In this document: positions 58,075 through 64,000 of the stretch, piece by piece
Layout: each line of letters starts with the position of its first letter
Position numbering within the stretch: position 1 is the stretch's first letter
Assembly: GCA_029261995.1 (NCBI GenBank)
Contig: JAJDAF010000008.1
Location: forward strand, 124,001-188,000
Direction of reading: 5' to 3'
DNA from: Candidatus Zhuqueibacterota bacterium
GTDB taxonomy: Bacteria; Zhuqueibacterota; Zhuqueibacteria; Oceanimicrobiales; Oceanimicrobiaceae
Length of the DNA: 64,000 nucleotides
Translations under genes and position numbers: made by a program
The notes under the pieces: model-generated
What the model was told of the DNA's origin: nothing
Seen by the model: the letters and a program-made list of their open reading frames with translations, nothing else
The model's database searches: none

Positions 58075-59235
58075 ATGAAGAAAACAAAGGATGAAAAGCC
58101 CAACAAGGACGTGGGCCAGGAATCCCCGGAGAGTCCAGAGTTGCCATTGCGGTTTCAGCGCACGTGGCGTGATTTGCTGGACAAGCGTTTTGCCGGGTTC
58201 TTCATTGGCTCCATTGTTGTCCACATTGCAGTCGTTGTCTATTTTCTACTCAACCCGATTGCTCAGGACTTGCTTACCCGTGACATCACCAAGATGCAAG
58301 AACATCTGGCAAGGACGATTGCAGACCGCGAAAAGTTATTGCAAGAGCAGTATGTGCAGTTTGATCTGAAAGAAAAAGCTGACGAGCCAAAGCCCAAAAG
58401 CCCGAAAATTGCGCGAAAGTCTGATGCCGGCAAGGGCGCAAGAAGCAAGAAATCGTCGGGTAAAAGCGCGAAGAAGGCGCCGCCGAAACTGGCGGATAAA
58501 CCCTCTGGCGGCAGCAAGAGCGGCACCCGAAAGTCCGGGCGCAGTCGTCGCGCCCGTCGTGGTGGTGGAACGTCACAAGCCAAAATTGCATCCAATGTCG
58601 GTAACAGAGGCGTATTGGCCTTGTTGACCAGCAAGAGCAACTACGCTGCTGGTACCGAAGTGGCCGATGTGATATCTCGCTCCGGTCATTCAGGCGGAGA
58701 TTTGGACAAGAAACTGGCCAAGTTGACAAGCCTCAAACGGGGCGCCCGAGGCAGCGGTAAGGGCCGGGGCAGCGGCAAGGGCCGGGTGAAAGGCGGCCGG
58801 TCACAGGGTACGGCAGGGATCGATGAAATGGTGGCCGGCCTGGGCGACGCCACGAGCCAGTCTTTCTCCAGAGGCGGCGACCTGGCCGTCTCCGCCGGCG
58901 ATATCGAAATTGAAGGTGGCGATGGCAATGGTGGCAATTCAGGAAGAAACGCCGCCGAAGTGCAGGGCGTCGTGCTGCGACACAGCAAGACGATACAGTA
59001 TTGCTACGAGCGTGAGCTGAAGCGCAACCCGAATCTGCGCGGGAAAATCACAATCCGCTTCACGATTACACCGGCCGGCAAAGTGAAGAATGTTGAGGTC
59101 GTAGCCTCCACTATCAAAAACCGTGGTGTCGAAAAGTGCGTGGTCAACCGCATCCGGCGGTGGAATGACTTCGGTCGGATCAACGCAAAATATGGCAACA
59201 CAACCATTCGCCAGACCTATGCCTTTGGGTATTAG
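58075..59235 (+). CDS. AgmX/PglI-type TonB-like protein
   Basis: 386 residues. A cytoplasmic N-terminus, one transmembrane helix (FAGFFIGSIVVHIAVVVYFL, about 39-60), a long periplasmic linker rich in Lys, Ser and Gly (KKSSGKSAKKAPPKL and following) and a C-terminal AgmX/PglI domain (VQGVVLRHSKTIQYCYEREL, GKITIRFTITPAGKVKNVEV, GVEKCVVNRIRRW). This TonB-like domain transmits energy from the TolQ/TolR-type channel to an outer-membrane or envelope partner; in myxobacteria it serves gliding (AgmX, PglI). Last gene of the block, 43 bases after the ExbD gene, ribosome site GAAAGG ahead of ATG. A strong terminator follows. Confidence 0.9.
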   Translation: MKKTKDEKPNKDVGQESPESPELPLRFQRTWRDLLDKRFAGFFIGSIVVHIAVVVYFLLNPIAQDLLTRDITKMQEHLARTIADREKLLQEQYVQFDLKEKADEPKPKSPKIARKSDAGKGARSKKSSGKSAKKAPPKLADKPSGGSKSGTRKSGRSRRARRGGGTSQAKIASNVGNRGVLALLTSKSNYAAGTEVADVISRSGHSGGDLDKKLAKLTSLKRGARGSGKGRGSGKGRVKGGRSQGTAGIDEMVAGLGDATSQSFSRGGDLAVSAGDIEIEGGDGNGGNSGRNAAEVQGVVLRHSKTIQYCYERELKRNPNLRGKITIRFTITPAGKVKNVEVVASTIKNRGVEKCVVNRIRRWNDFGRINAKYGNTTIRQTYAFGY

Positions 59236-59284
59236 AGAAATGCATTGTTGAGTAAAACCGACTAGGGGATGGGGTAACCCATAG

Positions 59285-59320
59285 GCCTTCCGGAGGTTTT
59301 TCTTCGGAAGGCTTTTTTTT
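59285..59320 (+). terminator. Strong intrinsic terminator of the Tol/Agl-like block
   Basis: GCCTTCCG (59285-59292) pairs with CGGAAGGC (59305-59312), 12-base loop, followed by eight T (59313-59320). Confidence 0.92.
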
Positions 59321-59472
59321 GCGACCACGATGCCTTGCACACATCGGAAGTCAGCTCAGATTCGCATCGAACCTTTTTGTTCATGCCGATTCAAAATCAA
59401 CAATCTGGAATCATCCCGTGCAACTCAGCCGATAACCAGAATTGCGGATCGGCCTAACAGGGACAGGTTATT

Positions 59473-60285
59473 GTGAAACAGGATTCAGCCAAACAACAGA
59501 TGTTCGCTGAGATGTACGCTCTGGACGAAGAGTTCAAGAGCAAAGCAAGAAGGCCAAAACGCAAACGGAAAGGTTCACCTAAAATTTTGCGCTTCAGGAG
59601 ATCGGAGCGACGGTTGCATTGGGCCATCGCCATTCCCTTTCTGGTGTGCTACACAACAGCCATCATTCTGGTCTTCGTTTACAACCCGGAGCCATCTCGC
59701 CCATTTAGGGCAGTCTTCTCATGGACACACAGGCTGTCAGGCATTTGCCTGATTCTTCTCCCACTCCTGGAGGTCATCCGCAGCAAGGGCGATTTCCGCA
59801 TTCATTTTTACAATATCAGACAGGCCTGGGTGTGGGTATGGGACGACGTGAAATGGCTATGCCTCATGGGGTTCGCCGCTATCAGCAAGAGAATTGTGCT
59901 ACCAGAGCAGGGAAAGTTCAATGCGGCGGAGAAACTGAATTTCATGGTACTCATGTCCACTTACCCGCTTTACATCCTGACTGGACTAGCCATATGGATT
60001 ACCGACTGTGCATTCTTGTCCTGGATCATCCATTCGCTCATGGCCGTCATCGCGACACCGTTGATACTCGGCCACATCTTCATGGCTACGATAAATCCTG
60101 ATACGCGAAAGGGTTTGCCCGGGATGGTCTCGGGTCTGGTCGATCGGGAGTGGGCGAAACATCACTATGGTCGCTGGTATAAAGAGCATTTCGAGGATAT
60201 CGGCAGTCCGAAAAAGAAGACTCCCCGAAAGAGATCGTCTGGACAGGGGGCAACCGCGAAGGGCAACGGAAACGGTAAGGGGTGA
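59473..60285 (+). CDS. b-type cytochrome (FdhI/cytochrome b561-like)
   Basis: 270 residues with a basic N-terminal region (KARRPKRKRKGSPKILRF) and four transmembrane helices. Histidines positioned for haem b: RRLHWAIAI (helix 1), WTHRLSGI (helix 2), IIHSLMAV and LGHIFMAT (helix 4). The order fits cytochrome b561 / formate dehydrogenase gamma subunits, which pass electrons from a periplasmic dehydrogenase to quinone. The C-terminus is Lys/Gly-rich. No partner dehydrogenase gene is adjacent here. Start GTG 59473 with CAGG upstream; a monocistronic unit. Confidence 0.82.
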   Translation: MKQDSAKQQMFAEMYALDEEFKSKARRPKRKRKGSPKILRFRRSERRLHWAIAIPFLVCYTTAIILVFVYNPEPSRPFRAVFSWTHRLSGICLILLPLLEVIRSKGDFRIHFYNIRQAWVWVWDDVKWLCLMGFAAISKRIVLPEQGKFNAAEKLNFMVLMSTYPLYILTGLAIWITDCAFLSWIIHSLMAVIATPLILGHIFMATINPDTRKGLPGMVSGLVDREWAKHHYGRWYKEHFEDIGSPKKKTPRKRSSGQGATAKGNGNGKG

Positions 60286-60400
60286 CGAGCCACGGGAGGT
60301 AAAACCACTGGCAAAACATCTGCAGCAACTCCATACCGTCCCAAGAATCAGGCTGGTCAAGCCCAAGACGAATAGCTCCTGGCGAGATCCAATAAAAAAA

Positions 60401-60426
60401 GGGGGCGGATATTAATATCCGCCCCC
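60401..60426. terminator. Bidirectional terminator, perfect 26-bp palindrome
   Basis: GGGGGCGGATATT and its exact complement AATATCCGCCCCC, no loop bases, preceded by AAAAAAA (a U-run for minus-strand transcripts). It ends the minus-strand gene at 60458 and probably the plus-strand cytochrome gene. Confidence 0.9.
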
Positions 60427-60457
60427 TTAAATATGAACCTCCGTACAGAGTCAGCGA

Positions 60458-63400
60458 TTAGGGATAGAGTTGGGAACTCCCTGGAGTCGGAATCGGAATT
60501 TGACCCAGAATCCCGGTGGGAATGCGCAGCACCGTTGGTGAGTTCGGACGCCACTCAAATGCTCCCATATCAATCATGCCATTGTTGATGATTCTCAGCA
60601 AAAGCTCCAGATCGACCTCCGGGCCCATGAGCGCGTCTGCCTGGTCAATGGCCGGAGAACTGCTCTGCAGCCGCCAGTCAAAGTTCGCAGGGTCGACGAA
60701 CTTCGGATCCATATCGAGATTGCCGTGGCTGCTGCTGCCACTGGCCAATCCGGACCTTCCCTTGCGGGTCGCGCCGATATCTTTCAGACTGGCAACCCGC
60801 GGTGACAACGATGCAGGAGCGGGGAAGCCAAGGACGCGCTCGGAGAGTCCCGGCAGACCGCTGATCGATAGTCTGCCGTCCGAGCCGACATTCAACTGTG
60901 TGCCGGGTGTCGGCGACGATGTTTGTACCAGCAACTGCGGTGGGTTCGAGCCCTCTTTGGTGCTGAACTTGATGCTGGAAGCGGCGCCCGTCTCAATGCC
61001 CAAGCTGACGATGCCGCCACTTGCAGTTGCCGCAGTCACATCAACCTCCACCCATGTACCGCCAACAACCGCGCTCGTAGTTCCGAGTAGAGAACCAGGA
61101 ACTGTTGGCGCGTTCGCATATTTCAGGCCATCTTCTGACCACGCTTCAAGCGAGCCGGCGTAAGTACTTGAAACGGCGTGAATGTTTACGCCATTAGGGG
61201 CAGAAACCTTAGCGAAGAGCCGCAAAGTCGCTTTCTGAACGGGGCCGGACAGTGTGTTCAAATCGAACTTCACAAACGCCCGGTACTTCTTGCTGCCACC
61301 CAGAATCCGCATCGTCTTCTTCGAAGCATAGTTCAGATTCTGGCTCGCCTCCTTGACCTGAGCATCATCCGTCGGAGTCAAGGTTGTGGTGGTGAGCGGA
61401 CCTCCACCGAAATTCACCGTTATCACCGTTTGGTCGATGGCAGTTGCGCCAACGTTGTCCGTAACGGTTAAGTCGATGTGGTGAGTTCCTAGGCCAAGCG
61501 TAACCACTGGCGCGGGGCCACTCGCAACCTGGTTGCCGTTTTCAGACCAAACATAACCCGTAACGCTGCCGTCGGGATCGTAGGATGCAGAAGCATCGAG
61601 TGTGACAGCTTCTGAATTGTCTTGATCGGCATCTGTTACAGCCTTGTCGGCTCCGGCATCGGCGACGGGAAGTTGATTGCCACCGGCGGAAAGGCCTGTC
61701 GCAATAATCAACTCCGGCGGATAGGAGCCTTCCTTTGTGCTGTATTTCACATCGGCGATGCTGTTGGAAGCGATGGCGAAGCTGTAAGTTCCGTCACCGC
61801 TGATGGCGGAAGTCACATCAAACCGCACCCACTCATCCACTACGGCAGGTCCGCCAGAACTCAACGCTGAGCCTGAAACCAGTGGGGCGTTGCTGGCATT
61901 CAGACCTGATTCCAGCCAGGGGTCTACGGTGTCCTTGTAGTCGTTCGAGACCGCGTAAACGCTGCCGCCGTCAGGACCGGCTTGCCGTACGTTCAGCAGC
62001 AGAACAGCCTGCTGTACGCTGCCCGTCAGCCCTGAGACGTCAAATTTCAGGTGACCGGTGTACGACGTGCCACCTCCACGAATTCTCATGTTTGTCTTCG
62101 AGCCATAGTTCGCTGCCAGACTCGCGGACTTTGTGTAAGAATCGTGAACCGGTGTAAAGGTCGTTCCGCCCGGTCTGACATCAATCACCACTTCGTCGCC
62201 AGCTTTGAATCCACGATCGTCGGTAATCACCAGCTTGACGACGTGGGTACCCACGGTGAAACTCGCTGTCGCGCTGACACCTGTGGCGATTTCCCGCCCG
62301 GCTTGCGACCAAATGTAGGATGTGATTGAGCCAATCGGGGTGTGCGAGCCCGAGCCGTCAAGCGCCACGTCTTCGTCGCCATCGTTGTCGAGGTTCATAA
62401 CAACCCGGTCAGGACCGGCATTGGCTGCAGGACGACCATCTTCGTCGCTCGGCAGTTTCACCAAAACGACGATTTGATCCCACGCGTTCAAGCCACGTTC
62501 ATCTGTGACGCGCAGGTCGATAACATGTCTGCCAAGCGGCAGAGTGAGCAACGGAGCCGATTGCTGAATGGCAAGTGGCGCGCCATTCTCAAACCAGTCA
62601 TAGCTTGGGAGAAAACCGTCAGGGTCGGAGGAACCGGTTCCGTCGAGTTGAACTTCCTCTGAGCCGTTCCGGTCTGTATCCGTCAGCGTCTGGTCGGGGC
62701 CGGCGACGGCCGTGGGAGCTTGGTTGTCGTAATTGTAACCACCGCCGATAATGTTGTAGCGTACAAAACTGAAGCTGTTGGAATTGTTTTGTTTCTCCCA
62801 CTCAGGCTGCAGGTGGGGATTGTCAACATGCATCTGGTCGACACTCCAAACATAGTTTTCGCCCCAGGTGTAATCCAGATCTTCTTCATCACCGCCGGGC
62901 TGCGTATACTCGATGCGCCAGTTGTCCCAGATGATGTTGTTGAAGATTTTTGGATTGCTATACCCTGGCGCCAGTAGCGGAGCATCGTCGCCATTATACT
63001 CATGACCATGTCGCTCGCTGTCGATGCCGCCACCGGCCGGCTTGGCGCTGCCTGCCACGATGTTGCCAACAATGGTGTTGTTGAAGATATTGGCGCTGCG
63101 CACGTCATCAAACGCCAGAGCGCCACCGCGGGCCGAGTTTTCGCCACGGTCGTCAGCGATATTCTCGGCAAACAGATTGTTCCAGATGTTGATATGCGAA
63201 AGCGTGTCTGCAATATCCTCAAAACTAATTGCGCCGCCATCGTCCGGCGAGTAGTTGCGCAGGAAAACGTTGCTGAAGATGTAGATGGGACCCGAATCCT
63301 CAAAGAAGATTGCGCCTCCGTGGTCATCAGCCGTGTTCTCGATCATGATATTGCCATACAGCCTCAGACAATCCTTGGTCTCGTACAGCGTGATGCCGCC

Positions 63401-64000
63401 GCCCGAGTCAGCAGAGTAGTTGTGAAAAATAAGATTGTTATAAATGTTATAGATACCTGGAAAGGATGGCCTATAGTCGTCAAGGATGTGTTCGGGCTGA
63501 CCATGTTCCTCCTCGTACTCTGGCTCATCGTTAACGCTGATTCCACCGCCATAGCCACCGAAGTTACCATTTTCGGCGATAAAATTTGACCAGATATCAA
63601 GATCATGATTAGAATGGTGAAACCAGATGCCGCCACCGTAGTAGCCACCGTTCTGGAAGATCCGGCAGGTATTGATTTCGATACGGCGGTTGCCATAGTC
63701 ACCGAAGATTCCGCAACCGATCTCTTCCGCGTTGACCGTGCTGCCGGTGATGGAGAATCCACTGATGCTAACATCCTCAACACTGCCAGTTTTGCCACCG
63801 GCGCCGATGAAGATCACCGGACCGGCGCCATTCTTGGAACCAGAGCGATAGATATTTAGCTGTCGCGGAAGTCCGTCGATGACGGTTTCCTTCGGGCCGC
63901 AGCCGACCAACTTGATGTTGCTTTCCCGAATTTGGATGTTCTCGTAATAGGTGCCCGCGGCGACAAACACGTAGCGCGGCTTGTCATTCCAGCCCTTGGG
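60458..64000 (-). CDS. Large secreted beta-helix/PKD/DNRLRE protein, 5' partial
   Basis: About 1180 residues are visible; the frame is still open at the right edge, so the N-terminus lies outside. Order from the N-terminal side: right-handed parallel beta-helix (about 1-400, repeated IYNNLIFHNYSADSGGGITL and IWNNLFAENIADD-type turns), PKD domains (ANAGPDRVVMNLDNDGDEDV, VADAGADKAVTDADQ), two DNRLRE-type beta-sandwiches (FTPVHDSYTKSASLAANYGS, LTPTDDAQVKEASQNLNYAS) and a final beta-helix-type tail (NLDMDPKFVDPANFDWRLQS). The PKD+DNRLRE pair occurs twice. Beta-helix/PKD proteins of this type are cell-surface or secreted polysaccharide-active or adhesion proteins; no catalytic residue is identified. 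Confidence 0.8.
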   Translation of the reverse strand, partial: PKGWNDKPRYVFVAAGTYYENIQIRESNIKLVGCGPKETVIDGLPRQLNIYRSGSKNGAGPVIFIGAGGKTGSVEDVSISGFSITGSTVNAEEIGCGIFGDYGNRRIEINTCRIFQNGGYYGGGIWFHHSNHDLDIWSNFIAENGNFGGYGGGISVNDEPEYEEEHGQPEHILDDYRPSFPGIYNIYNNLIFHNYSADSGGGITLYETKDCLRLYGNIMIENTADDHGGAIFFEDSGPIYIFSNVFLRNYSPDDGGAISFEDIADTLSHINIWNNLFAENIADDRGENSARGGALAFDDVRSANIFNNTIVGNIVAGSAKPAGGGIDSERHGHEYNGDDAPLLAPGYSNPKIFNNIIWDNWRIEYTQPGGDEEDLDYTWGENYVWSVDQMHVDNPHLQPEWEKQNNSNSFSFVRYNIIGGGYNYDNQAPTAVAGPDQTLTDTDRNGSEEVQLDGTGSSDPDGFLPSYDWFENGAPLAIQQSAPLLTLPLGRHVIDLRVTDERGLNAWDQIVVLVKLPSDEDGRPAANAGPDRVVMNLDNDGDEDVALDGSGSHTPIGSITSYIWSQAGREIATGVSATASFTVGTHVVKLVITDDRGFKAGDEVVIDVRPGGTTFTPVHDSYTKSASLAANYGSKTNMRIRGGGTSYTGHLKFDVSGLTGSVQQAVLLLNVRQAGPDGGSVYAVSNDYKDTVDPWLESGLNASNAPLVSGSALSSGGPAVVDEWVRFDVTSAISGDGTYSFAIASNSIADVKYSTKEGSYPPELIIATGLSAGGNQLPVADAGADKAVTDADQDNSEAVTLDASASYDPDGSVTGYVWSENGNQVASGPAPVVTLGLGTHHIDLTVTDNVGATAIDQTVITVNFGGGPLTTTTLTPTDDAQVKEASQNLNYASKKTMRILGGSKKYRAFVKFDLNTLSGPVQKATLRLFAKVSAPNGVNIHAVSSTYAGSLEAWSEDGLKYANAPTVPGSLLGTTSAVVGGTWVEVDVTAATASGGIVSLGIETGAASSIKFSTKEGSNPPQLLVQTSSPTPGTQLNVGSDGRLSISGLPGLSERVLGFPAPASLSPRVASLKDIGATRKGRSGLASGSSSHGNLDMDPKFVDPANFDWRLQSSSPAIDQADALMGPEVDLELLLRIINNGMIDMGAFEWRPNSPTVLRIPTGILGQIPIPTPGSSQLYP

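Noticed and set aside
1-64000. tRNA, rRNA, CRISPR or insertion sequences
   Set aside because: No cloverleaf, rRNA signature, spaced repeat array or transposase was found on reading both strands; small isolated cases may be missed without a program.

Overview
The window looks like a chromosome segment of a Gram-negative, probably free-living bacterium of the FCB supergroup (Calditrichota/KSB1-like rather than a classical Bacteroidetes). This is inference from gene content: a short primary-type sigma factor without region 1.1, stand-alone RRM proteins, a C25 (gingipain-like) protease and a LamG protein that both end in FlgD-like C-terminal domains, two-component-propeller repeats, multiheme cytochromes and a TolQ/TolR/TonB-like envelope machine. 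An alkane monooxygenase implies aerobic growth. I saw no rRNA, tRNA, CRISPR array or insertion sequence.

Layout. 1-13.8 kb: housekeeping and metabolic genes (partial BatA-like protein, HflX, propeller protein, methyltransferase, DUF2277, CAT-like acyltransferase, Na+/solute symporter, a decayed DinB-like gene, hybrid histidine kinase, nitrilase, secreted protein). 14.3-19.1 kb: a three-gene periplasmic redox operon (pentaheme cytochrome, diheme peroxidase-like lipoprotein, heptaheme TPR cytochrome). 19-27.6 kb: TIGR02206-type membrane protein, AlkB, acyl-CoA synthetase-like enzyme, zinc-ribbon protein, S41 peptidase/thioesterase/DUF885 operon. 28.2-30.3 kb: a minus-strand RNA-biology operon (49-residue basic protein, sigma factor, RRM, KH, RRM). 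On either side of it lie two copies of an apparent small RNA gene, each with its own promoter and terminator, sharing 73 identical bases. 31-39 kb: FtsX/MacB permease, LACTB-like serine hydrolase, C25 protease.

39.2-47.8 kb is the most interesting region. It is an apparent RiPP (ribosomally made, post-translationally modified peptide) locus: an HprK-like kinase gene broken by an in-frame TGA, a PqqD-like RRE, a radical SAM/SPASM enzyme, a LamG surface protein, an unannotated 52-residue precursor peptide, an ER/SipW-type signal peptidase, a PF14907-type nucleotidyltransferase and a convergent ABC exporter pair. The precursor leader has the YxxPxIxxxG pattern known from lasso-peptide leaders and the core ends in Ser, yet no lasso cyclase is present.

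48.3-59.2 kb: a seven-gene collinear block (two large TPR proteins, a small periplasmic protein, a TolQ/MotA-like channel subunit, two ExbD/TolR paralogues of which one lacks the proton-path Asp, and an AgmX/PglI-type TonB-like protein). It resembles the myxobacterial Agl/Glt energised envelope complex. 59.5-64 kb: a b-type cytochrome and the C-terminal part of a very large secreted beta-helix/PKD/DNRLRE protein that runs off the right edge.
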